Shown one piece after another: positions 55,194 to 64,000 of a stretch of 64,000 nucleotides of DNA. This stretch comes from Saccharina japonica. Taxonomy: Eukaryota; Sar; Phaeophyceae; Laminariales; Laminariaceae. The stretch is from assembly GCA_008828725.1 (NCBI GenBank), contig MEHQ01001318.1, positions 28,427-92,426 of the forward strand, given 5' to 3'. A program made the position numbers and the translations under genes. Below the pieces are notes generated by a model. The model was not told where the DNA came from. It saw only the letters and a list, made by a program, of their open reading frames with translations, and did not search any database. How positions within the stretch are numbered: position 1 is the first letter of the stretch; each line of letters opens with the position of its first letter.

Positions 55194-55362
55194 TTGCTCT
55201 CCTTGCTGCGTGGGTGAATGTTCTGCTTAGAACTGGAAATCACCACCGTCGTAGAAGTTGTTGGCCAGCTTGTTCTCTGAAGGAATGGAGTGAGCGCCGC
55301 GGGCAGTAGCAGACATCAACCTACCCTTCTTCGGGTGCGACGGTCCCTGCCTGTAGCAGTCG

Positions 55363-55900
55363 GCGTCGTTATGTGAGGTGATCTTGTGAAGCGAGCACCA
55401 TTTCTTCGTGGATTTCCTTGCCTTTCCTCCGGACTTTCTGCTCTTCCAGCGTGACCGTTGCTCCGCTTGTCGTTGGTCTTGCCAGGCACGGCACAGCCAC
55501 TCTTATAGTACCCCGATTTGCCGCAGTTGGGGCAGATGATGTTGTTGGGGTCAGGTGTTGACTACACCGACATGGCCACACCACGCTCAGCGATAAGCCC
55601 GCCCTTGCCCTTGTTGCGCGACAAATCGTCGAGGTAAAGATGGGCGCATGGTGGCGTGGATCTTCGGAAGATCGAGCTCCTTGTAGGTTGTCAGCTTGAG
55701 ATTCCGGTATTCTTGGGAAGTTCTTGGACGATGATATCCCTGAAGTGCCGCTCGGTGTCGGGTCATTGTAGAAGTACGAGTACGACGCAGCAACACAGCA
55801 GCAGTTCTAAACGACGATGATCTTGGTGACTTTGTGGGGATGTAGACCTTGCTCTTTGTAGAGGCAGCTCCAAAGAGATACATGACGATGATCTTGGTGC
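55363..55900 (-). pseudogene. Copia-like gag relic with zinc knuckle
   Basis: Minus-strand fragments in shifting frames. EYRNLKLTTYKELDLPKI is followed downstream by CPNCGKSGYYKSGC at 55493-55534. The latter is a CX2CX4HX4C Gag knuckle in which the histidine has become tyrosine. The order (gag body, then knuckle, then basic region) fits a Ty1/copia-type Gag. Frameshifts make it non-functional; no protease, integrase or RT of this type is recognisable. Confidence 0.5.
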
Positions 55901-56061
55901 TGATAGATCTGCGAAGGAACTCACGGCACTAGGCATCTGCTGTTCGAGTGCGTACCAGAAGCAACTCGGGCCTCGGGCGTTGTCTTCGCTTGACGAACCC
56001 GATGAACTAAAGCTCTGCGCAGAGCGCTAAATGTGTCGAGGCTCATTACCTGTCAGGGACA

Positions 56062-56321
56062 CATGCTACGGTAGAGGTGCACCCTTTTGTTTATGAGAGT
56101 GATCACATGATTATAGTATAGGATTTATATACCTCACCCAAAACACGTAGTTTCATAAGGAAACATAAAAGCGCAACCCGACGACCAATCCCCTATAGCC
56201 TACGTAGGTATACGCAAACGCATATAGAAAACAAGGATGCCATTCTGACGAGTTCGGGTTAAGGCGCTCCGTAATTCAAAAACTATTTTTCGCCGAAGAG
56301 TGCTGCCCGCATCGTAGCACG
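56062..56321. mobile_element. MITE, TGCTACGRTAG family, copy 3
   Basis: Left end CATGCTACGGTAGAGGTGCAC; right end ATCGTAGCACG. The interior shares ACCCGACGACCAATCCC and the ACGAGTTCGGGTTAAGG-type text with the other two copies. A CG-rich palindrome array begins 30 bp to the right. Confidence 0.65.
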
Positions 56322-56349
56322 GGCGCAGGGGCCGCGGTGCACGGATCTA

Positions 56350-56620
56350 CATTATTTGACTTTTTCGTGGCACTTGTCGCGACACGTGTCGCGACATGCC
56401 GCGACACGCCACGGACTCTGCCGCGGCACGCCGCGACACGTGCCGCGGCATATCGCGACAAGCCGCGACACGTAGGGTCAGGGTTAGCGTTAGGGTTAGG
56501 GTTAGCGACACTCGCCGCGACACTCCCCGCAACACTCGCCGCGACATGCCGCGGCGTGTCGCGATACGTCCGTGGTGTATCGCGGCATGTCGCGACACGT
56601 CGCGACACGTTCGACGAACA
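56350..56620. repeat. CG-rich palindrome array 3 with interstitial TTAGGG
   Basis: Units of the type CGCGACACGTGCCGCGGCATAT, with CCGCGG and TCGCGACA palindromes every 10-14 bp. In the middle, 56474-56506 reads as a degenerate (GGGTTA) tract with two perfect units. Related in style to arrays 1 and 2 at 17.4-18.9 kb. Open frames here are artefacts of the repeat. Confidence 0.75.
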
Positions 56621-56644
56621 CGTCAAATAATGTACATCCCTCCC

Positions 56645-57150
56645 ACGGTGCGTGTCCCCGAAGTTGTGTGGTAACAGAGGCTTAGCTCCTGGGTCTGATG
56701 GAAATCTGGCTGGTACTGATACACGTAAGCATTTACTAGTAGAAGAAGAACGTGCTTAGTAAACCATCATAACAGGCCAAAGGAATGGCTGAGAACAATA
56801 TGCGTGTTGGAGTCTAGGTGGTGCCTCCAGGAGCAGTGACAACAAAGACGAGTTAAAGTGTGGGTTGTCTCCTGCGCCTAGATACGGGGAAAATATGGAG
56901 CAACGCTCCAATCCTTATACCTCGAAGAAAACTAATCTCACCGTATTTTTCCAGAACGTTCCGGTTCAAGTACGAAACCGTCATATACTGTTTTCTGATC
57001 GTACTGCGTGTTACCCTGGGGTTGCTATCCTAGGATATCCTGATCACAGCAGCTCTGCCGCTCGCTGCCGCTACTCCGGCTAGGAGCGACTACTAAATGC
57101 TGAATGTGTGAAGACGTGTTGGCTACGCACCAAGCCGATACTTAACCGGA
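56645..57150. mobile_element. Dispersed repeat R4, copy 2
   Basis: Partner of 50405-50940, same strand and order of blocks. The two copies bracket the LINE, the gag relic, the MITE and array 3 inside the large intron of copy D. Confidence 0.5.
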
Positions 57151-57605
57151 TTAATGCCAATTAACGTGCGCTGGAACGCGAAAACACGGGTAAGGTGGCG
57201 GGTGTTACGTTGATATACGAAGTATATGTACAACTTGCGGAGGCGGTGTTCTCGAATTGTCTCGGAAGACCTGCAAATGCCCAGAATCAGGGATACAGTA
57301 AAGGATAGTGCATCACGTGCAGGGTATACATTCGTCTAGGAAACAGGGTAAAGGGAGCGAGGCATAGCCGAGCCCACTATATTGAGGCCTTTCACCTACG
57401 CCCAAATCGGGCTGCGTATTGTAACACTCCTCTTATAACAAAGCGTTTAGGACACGTACGTGATAACGTAGGACCTGTTTATTGTATACTAACCTGGAAG
57501 GGGACCACGACGTGTGTCTCCCAAGCATTTTAACAGCAGGGCACCTTCTACATTGGTGCACACACACCGTGGAAATAAATTTTGAAGCAAAGCACAAACA
57601 CTTAC

Positions 57606-57699
57606 GTAGCACCACGTCCTGTCGTATCCTGCCCCTTCAGTTAGGTCGAGCTTGTACTCGACGTGCGCGCCGCACCCTGTAAAGGAGTAACCCTTGTAC
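57606..57699 (-). CDS. Copy D exon E5: YxGYSFTGCGAHxxY module
   Basis: 94 nt, acceptor GTCATGCAG, donor GTAAGT, phases 2 and 0. Encodes YKGYSFTGCGAHVEYKLD, a variable part and GAGYDRTWCY. It has E for G after AHV and R for T before TWCY, the most diverged of the four. Confidence 0.65.
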
Positions 57700-58787
57700 C
57701 TGCATGACGGTGAATCCAGCACACGAGGCGGTTACCGTTAGTTTTCTCCGGCCAGCCGAGCGATAATACCTCGGGCAGGTACTGTGTAGTCTAGGTAGCT
57801 ACTCCTGGTCTTCTAATAAGGAAGTAGCCACTTCTTTCCAGCGCAGGCAACTTTGAAAAACGTCTGTTGATGCCGACGTCGGAGTGCATATATGTACGAA
57901 GAGAATATATCGGGCAGGGCACTGTAGTGTATATTTTATAGTTATGTTCTCGCAGTCGTCTGCGCCACTGGTTTTCGCATTTTACTGAAAAGTGCGTGTA
58001 GGATTATAGCGGCCTACAACTCAGCAAACGAAAATAAAACGAAGGCATCATCGTCTGGCAATCTTGTTGTAAAATAAAAGTGGTGTATCCAAGCCGAAGA
58101 TACAAATCCGGTTTATCGCCAACCGATTTCACACAAGGTCCACACCTTGTCCCACACAGACGATATGTTGTATATACTCCCTCATGGTTTTGAACGCCCC
58201 ACGAGTAATCGACCATAACGCCCCACGAATAACCGGTATTTCCTTATGGCAATTAACCACTTTCAACAAGACCAGAATAATTCGTGTGTTACTGTAAGAC
58301 GATGGTCTGGTCATACCGCGCCGACGTCGGAAAAGTCTGAAAAACATAGCCCTACGCACGATCAAATCAGTGACCCCGCTGCCATTTACTTTTCGTAGTT
58401 GTATATACCAGTGGATGTACGTAGTACACAGCGGGGCAAAAGTTTAAATGATAGCGTGCCTGGTACACATACAGGTAACGCGCAGTAACGCTACAGCGGC
58501 ACAGCCGTTCGTGGGGGGAATCGGACATCCATGATTTTCCTGTCGCCCAGCTTTGATACTCGTCATGACATGATACAAAAAAAGGGGAATCGCTTGAGAG
58601 GAGAACACGAATATCACAGCGAGGGCATCACTCTAAAGATCGGGTAGACCAGGGAAGGCGAACACAGTTCCTATGTACATGTCGACGTGTGGGCTGCTCT
58701 TCTTTATGTACACGCCGTCGTCGTGTGAGTTTCTCCTCTATTCAAAGCAGCAAAACAACAACAAGACCCCCCTAAAATGCCCTATAC

Positions 58788-58888
58788 CTTGTGTTGGCGT
58801 GGCCGGATCGTCCATCGACGCTGCAAGTACATGCTGCCGTGATGGATGTCATGCTTCTCTTGGGTGACGATCCGCGTGTACAGCTGCC
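58788..58888 (-). CDS. Copy D exon E2: short cysteine-rich segment
   Basis: Encodes GSCTRGSSPKRSMTSITAAC then TCSVDGRSGH and NTR, ending before GTATAG in phase 2. The 5' limit is uncertain: the only AG nearby follows a (GGT)n run and would give a different entry phase from the other copies. Fast divergence in this copy fits the weaker E5 as well. Confidence 0.5.
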
Positions 58889-59503
58889 CTCACCACCACC
58901 ACCACCACCGGCGAAATAGATATAGCAGGGAGAGAGAAGGGCCTGGTGGCGAACGCGTGCACACACATCAGTAAAAGAGTTCCCAATTTTCTCGTACCGT
59001 ATATAGTATGCCGTATTCTGTGGTACACCATACTATCCCCGCGGAACAGGGAACTTTCGTTGGGTTTATCCGTGCGGCAGTGACGGAGACAGGTCCTTGG
59101 TTTTAAAGCAGTAGTCCCCCTGCAAAATGGGTTAATTCAAGACCAACGGCAGAATTACTAGCAGGCCGCTTCATTCCGCGGGTGTGGCCAAAAAGAGGGA
59201 CCGCTGCATTGGAGGACTCGCGTTGCGGTGACGGCATTACTAGGAACTATAATAGAGGGGGGTCCTCTTTGCAGTGCATAATAGAAAAAAAGTTGATAAC
59301 GCTTGTTGTGCGGTCCAGATACAGACACACTGACACACGTGAGACGCACACTGCTTCATAAATCTATAGTATTATAAATACGTCAGCTGTGATGCTGTTT
59401 TACATTATCATTACTTATTTTGCCCTCCGACTAAGTATTGTACATGTTCCAGTCCGACTTGAATATTATGTCCTCTATAACCGCACGCAGTAGTTCACCG
59501 GTC

Positions 59504-59580
59504 GTCCCGGTGGTCTAGTGGTACCCTCAGATGCTGCTAGTGGAGTCGATTTCCGTGAGTTGAAATCCCGCCGTGGTGAT
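59504..59580 (+). other. tRNA-like relic
   Basis: GTCCCGGTGGTCTAGTGGTA is very close to the 5' half of a tRNA (acceptor strand and A box), and GAGTTGAAATCCC sits where a T arm should be. The acceptor strand does not pair at the 3' end (CCGTGGTG), and the anticodon arm is unclear. Probably a pseudogene or the head of a SINE. Confidence 0.35.
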
Positions 59581-59800
59581 AAACATATTTATTTGTGAAA
59601 CAAAATAAAAGAAATCAACTGCTGAGAGCGCGTACCGTGGGCAGGCGCAGTTCGACGCGAGTCGACGAGGGAAGAAATGGCTGAAGCCTCCTCGCGATAG
59701 AAACGAGGGCACGAGCCGTAGTGGAGAGGGAGGGGGGGCGGGCTGCTATGTATAGGAGGGAGAGAGAGAGAAAAAGGGCGAATACCACAATATGCTTCCC

Positions 59801-59864
59801 TTTTATTTTCTTTTATTTCCCATATATTAGAGAAAATATATGGGAAACAAAAGAAAATAAAAAG
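59801..59864. repeat. Near-perfect short hairpin
   Basis: An A/T-rich inverted repeat with arms of about 26 nt (TTTTATTTTCTTTTATTTCCCATATA and its complement, one mismatch) around a loop of about ten bases. Extrusion-prone; function unknown. Confidence 0.75.
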
Positions 59865-59997
59865 AAAATAATAAAAAAGACAAGACAAATAAATCGTTGT
59901 CTCTCTTCTACCCTTTTTTTGTTTCCATCCCAATTATTCCCTTCGCCCTTCTACTATTTCTCCCTCTTTAGTCGTAACTCAGATCCGGGGTCACTAA

Positions 59998-60086
59998 CCC
60001 TTTTAGAACTGCAGTCCCGTTTTGGGGACAAACCAGTCTAATTCTAAGTGATTTGTCCCCAAAACGGGACTCCAGTCCTATAAGGG
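59998..60086. mobile_element. Hairpin MITE, family R5
   Basis: CCCTTTTAGAACTGCAGTCC...GTTTTGGGGACA faces TGTCCCCAAAACGGGACTCC...CCTATAAGGG, giving an almost complete stem of about 33 bp. Related pieces with TCAGAACTGAAAAA, CACTAATTCCAAGT and GGTCCTTATAGGG are at about 60640-60720, 62355-62430 and 62685-62785, and a fragment near 90-150. Confidence 0.65.
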
Positions 60087-61249
60087 CTATAAGTTGGTTC
60101 TTCTCCTCCCTCCCCACACCACGGTGGTACTTGCCTTGCATTTTTTATCGCGAGAAGATTTCAGCACCTTCTTCCCTCGGCGACTCTCCTCGTCGAATTG
60201 TGCTCTGAACCAAAAAAATACCCCACTTTCTTCTGTTTGTGTATCAAAACGAGCCATGCAGGTATATACGTCTGTGAGAGGCCACGACTTTTATGGCCGA
60301 CGACGCTCCTCACAGCGGAGCAACCGCTCCAATGTGTCACATGTATTTGCATTCCGAGCTTGATTGAGTTCTTATAGTCTGCCTGCTTGCTCCGACCCCA
60401 CCCGCGTTTTTTTTTTCCTCTCAGTTTGCTTGCATGCTGCGCTTCTACCAGCGGTGCTGTGCAGTAAATCGCAGGGATGCAAATAGGTGTAGACCTTGGC
60501 CCAGCTACGACGAAATGGTTGAATCACTAACAACCCCGACCGCCTGGCTGATTTTTTTCTTGGGATTAAGATGTAAAATGTGGAGGATAACGAAACGCGG
60601 ATCGACGCGGGAAGGCATACAACAGTGAGTGGGTAACCCCGATTTAACCCATTCAGAACTGAAAAAATTATTTCACACTAATTCCAAGTAGTTTGTGCCC
60701 AAATATGTGATACCAGTTCTCAACGCCCCGTGACAAGCCCAAACAAGCGCTCTCGACTACAGCATTGAACTGCTCTTATCTGTGGTCTGTGGTGGGTAAT
60801 ATCTAGCTTTTCAGTATAGGCGGGACATGCCGATTTGACGGCTCTTATAAATCCCGAATGATCTTGTCTTGAGCGCTCTTCGATCGCGGTACCCACACAG
60901 TACATACTTTCACGATGACGCGAGAAGCAGTATACACCTACTGGCTGTAGCATGACGCAACTGACTAGGACATACAGTTCGTTTGTTGGTGTGGCTAACG
61001 TCACAAATTGACCGAAAGCGGCTAAAACGGCTTCACGTCACGATGGTGAGACCACATCATCATCATGCATGCAATGTCGGGATACACAGGGGTCCACGCG
61101 AAAAACGAGAACGACAATCAGCATTGTTGATAAGACCGCTAAGTATATAAGCTACGAGTGCACACCACTGGTAAAACGTTTTCCAATTTGATTACATACC
61201 CGTCCAGTTATCCAATTAATTACCTGGTATCTATGCATTAACGAGCCAC

Positions 61250-61400
61250 AACTACCAGGCTCCTAGTACATCACGACACCTACACCAACACCACAAATAA
61301 CACATAGAACAAAAAATCTACGCAGCTCGCAAAGTTGAGTATCTACTATTCAATCGGTTGAACTCACAGCTGACGTATTTATAATAATTTTATTTAATCC
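61250..61400 (+). repeat. Dispersed repeat R2, copy 3
   Basis: Near-identical to 38713-38866 (inverted) and to 31545-31670. Confidence 0.7.
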
Positions 61401-61579
61401 AACAATTCTCAATTTTAGAATACCCCGCAATGTCTCGGGCAACTATAATACCACCGTAGTCAGTAGACTTTCCACAAAATATGCATGGGCTGCTGTATAT
61501 CCCGTAATGCCCCGATTGCAAATAAATGCCGATCCGGTGCCACACTGCTGTTCGCGTGGATATTACCTATATTGAACAA

Positions 61580-62110
61580 TTAATTCCACGGGAACCCACG
61601 GTGTCCCGTGGGACGTCATTCTCCGGTGGGATCGTGCGAGTACCTGCGTGATCCCATGGCCTCCCGTGGGATGCCGTAGTATCCCGCAAAAAACAAAACA
61701 TTGAGCACCACGGGAATTCCCGCGGGAATTACCACGGCAACCCGAGGGACTCCACGATTTCGAAACATACCATTGGTGTTTGACCAATGTTTGCGCGTTT
61801 CAATCTCCTCGAGGATGCCCCTTCGTCGTAGCTCCAGGATGCCGCACCGAACCAAGTACCGTGTCAATTATGGGGTCTCATCCATGGCTTATCATGGGTC
61901 CCAGAGGGGTCACGTGGTCATTCCCGCGGTATACCATGATGAGGTCCCGTGGTCTTCCCGTGGGATTCCACGGGACCTATTGGGATAACCCACAGTATAC
62001 CATGAGCTCCCGTGGGAGTGTGCCGTGGGTTCCCGTGGGAGTCCCATGGGTTCCCGTGGGTTCCCACGGGACCCGATGGGGATTTCCCGGGATCCCACAG
62101 GAAATCACCC
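61580..62110. repeat. CCCGTGGG/CCCACGGG palindrome array
   Basis: Many 8-10 bp words of the type CCCGTGGGA, CCCACGGGA, CCCGCGGGAA and CCATGGG at irregular 10-30 bp spacing, in both orientations. The middle (61760-61900) is less repetitive. Several frames are open by repetition alone (glycine/proline/histidine-rich). Same general style as the CCGCGG arrays but with a different core word. Confidence 0.75.
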
Positions 62111-62799
62111 AATCACGCCAATCACGCCAAGCAGATTCGGGTCCGTTTGGGCTTCACTACTACAGCTTCAATGGTAGCTCTAGTGCTAGCACACCCCGAG
62201 CAGTCCCTTGGACCTTCGTGCCGTGCCGCGAACGTGGCGTGATATCGCGTATACGCTTTATATACGACACCCGTGTCGTATATATAATGTACTGTTGTAC
62301 TGGTATATATATCATTACCGAGCTAAAAAACAGACACGTTTTAGAACCGTACTGTGCAGAAACGAATACCTGAGTCTAATCCCAAGTAACTTGTCCTCGA
62401 AACGGGAGTCCGGTCCTAAACGGGTTGACCTCGAGGGTTAACCTCGGATGGCGCCTATACAGTAAGAAGGCATACCTCCTACCTGGCGCCATACACCAGA
62501 GGCGTTTTACAGGCTGGTTGAAGCATACCACCTCAAATTTACTCAGCAGTCAAAGTTCACGCGTTTTTTTTTTGGAGATACACATAGACGCTGGAATTTG
62601 GCACACATGTTATATGAACCCCTGCCGACTCGTTACCATTTTTTCCTCCCCCCGCCAGATTTTTCGTTTTTTTGGGGGGAGATTTGGGTCTTGACCCATT
62701 CAGAACTGAAAAACTTATTCCACACTAATTCCAAGTCGTTTGTCCCCAAAACGTGGGACCGGTCCTTATAGGGGGTTAAAGGATCCCAAAATTTCGGCG

Positions 62800-63640
62800 A
62801 CAAAAAGAAACAACACAAAAAAAAACATTTGGTCAATAGTTTCGCAGGGAGGGGCATATAGAACATGGATGTGTGTGTGTGCAAAAATCAGGGTTCATCT
62901 CATTCATGATAATAACGGCATGAATATTTGGACCTTGCTGCGGTATACAACGTGCAAATCTCGTCAACGTCTCGTAATTAATTACTTAGTTTCAGCATGG
63001 AACCGATTTCTGGAGGGGAAAATGACTTAATATTGATCAAGCGCAGTCAGATCTTCGAATACTTACTACGCGAAACTTTGCACAAACATGCCTTTTGGAC
63101 CACCTGAAAGCAGCTACGTAATAATTCGGAAAAAAAACGAGGGCGACAAAAAGTATTCCTACGGAAGCGCCTGACTAGTATTGACCTCTTTGAACGCCTG
63201 TGATTGGTATCGGACCACATTTTCGGCGGTAGCGCCAGTTCTACGTCCCGTCCATCATAAAAAAAAAACTGGTGATGTCACACCCTCTGCTTCCACCGTT
63301 CATCGTGGTCAATAGTCAATGTGATACCTGGTACCACGTACTACGTGGCTTTTGAGTTGCTATTGAATGCGGCATTCATTCGTGATTGACGAAATTTGCG
63401 GTAATATGCCTCTGAATCAGCTGGTATACCAGGTATATTACCAGAGGTACCTGGTGTATGCTATACCGAAGTATCAGACTCAGCTCGTACATAATATATA
63501 TGTTCGTACGTCGTAGCAAATGTGAGTTTCGAAGCTCAGCAAGATGCTGCACATTGTCGGATGGCAAAGATAATATTAATGGAACCCTCGCTTGATCTCT
63601 CAGCTGCTGTGGTTTTCTATTTTTTTTAATATATACTGGT
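62800..63640. other. No supported feature
   Basis: Ordinary non-coding DNA with several TACCAGGTA-type palindromes near 63320-63460. The window ends in a G-run (63989-64000). Confidence 0.45.
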
Positions 63641-64000
63641 ATGTAGTGTTGTGTACCTCACCTGGTATTATATGGCACTCGGTGTGTGTGGAGTAGGAGC
63701 ACTACCAGGTTGTGTTTTCACACCCGTCAAGCACACACGTGGCGTGACTCTGCTGTTCCCCCGTGGGCCGTGGGCGCGACAGGGACGAAGCCGCTCCCAG
63801 AGCCTGAAGAACGCAGCCAGTTGTTGTGTGTGGCGGTCAACGCGGGACCCAAGAAGACCAATGCAAAGCAACACCAATAAATAGAACAGCAGTAGTACTG
63901 CTGTGTAGTGCCTTGCTGCGCCACAGCAGTAGTAGTACTACTACTGCTGTCGTGCCGTACGAGGGGGAGGAAGACTAATAGGAGGCGGGGGGGGGGGGGG

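Larger units (their letters stand above)
48197..58888 (-). other. Gene copy D: PAN-like cysteine-rich membrane protein (gene span)
   Basis: The fourth paralogue, on the minus strand: E2 (58888-58788), E5 (57699-57606), E6 (50224-49199) and E7 (48589-48197). The intron between E5 and E6 is 7.4 kb, against 0.6 kb in copy C, and is filled with transposon sequence including an RT frame in the same orientation. E5 could instead be an orphan separated from E6 by these insertions, but both retain intact frames and compatible phases. The E2 acceptor is less clear than in the other copies. Confidence 0.5.

Noticed and set aside
61780-62373. A 197-codon plus-strand frame
   Set aside because: Most of it is the CCCGTGGG array read as glycine/proline/tryptophan-rich peptide; composition explains the openness.

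Overview
The window looks like nuclear DNA of a eukaryote with a complex, repeat-rich genome. The evidence is interrupted coding exons with GT-AG junctions, LINE-type reverse transcriptase sequence, DNA-transposon relics and MITEs, an interstitial TTAGGG tract, microsatellites and one assembly gap (1090-1327). Short palindromes such as CTACAGTAG, TACCAGGTA and GTACGTAC recur throughout the non-coding DNA. A stramenopile or other alga would fit this picture, but nothing here proves the taxon.

The only convincing host genes are four paralogues of one unrecognised, cysteine-rich, membrane-spanning family with a PAN/apple-like domain. They form two convergent pairs: A (+, about 5.3-12.5 kb) faces B (-, about 31.3-23.3 kb), and C (+, about 42.9-46.5 kb) faces D (-, about 58.9-48.2 kb). 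Each copy has the same exon series. E2 is a short cysteine-rich exon ending in phase 2. E5 is 94 nt, entering in phase 2 and leaving in phase 0. E6 is about 1 kb, phase 0 at both ends, and carries the PAN-like ectodomain, one membrane helix and a cytoplasmic region. E7 has two further helices and the stop. Copy C, and a broken version in A, also have a possible cassette exon E3 (phase 2-2). The first coding exon was not found, so the start codons are unknown. The intact frames and matching splice phases in four diverged copies suggest selection on protein. The expected product is a surface protein with a secreted-type N-terminus, three helices and a cytoplasmic domain of unknown function. No biochemical role can be read from the sequence.

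The rest is mobile and repetitive DNA. 0-5 kb holds small MITEs, a foldback hairpin and a (GGGTC)n array. 12.7-13.4 kb is a LINE relic directly after copy A. 13.9-16.9 kb is a nested tandem duplication with exon-like blocks. 17.4-18.9 kb is a pair of oppositely oriented CCGCGG-rich arrays separated by a MITE. 20.8-22.8 kb is a pogo/CENPB-like transposon relic whose ends match three MITEs (18.2, 30.8 and 56.1 kb). 25.5-26.2 and 35.3-36.1 kb share a roughly 0.8 kb dispersed repeat. 36.6-37.9 kb is a second LINE relic. 50.4-57.2 kb, which would be one intron of gene D, contains a 5'-truncated LINE with a long open RT frame, a copia-like gag relic, a MITE, a second CG-rich array and two copies of a 0.5 kb repeat. 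59-64 kb holds hairpin MITEs, a tRNA-like relic and a CCCGTGGG palindrome array. All splice sites are read by eye from paralogue comparison; no alignment or search was run.
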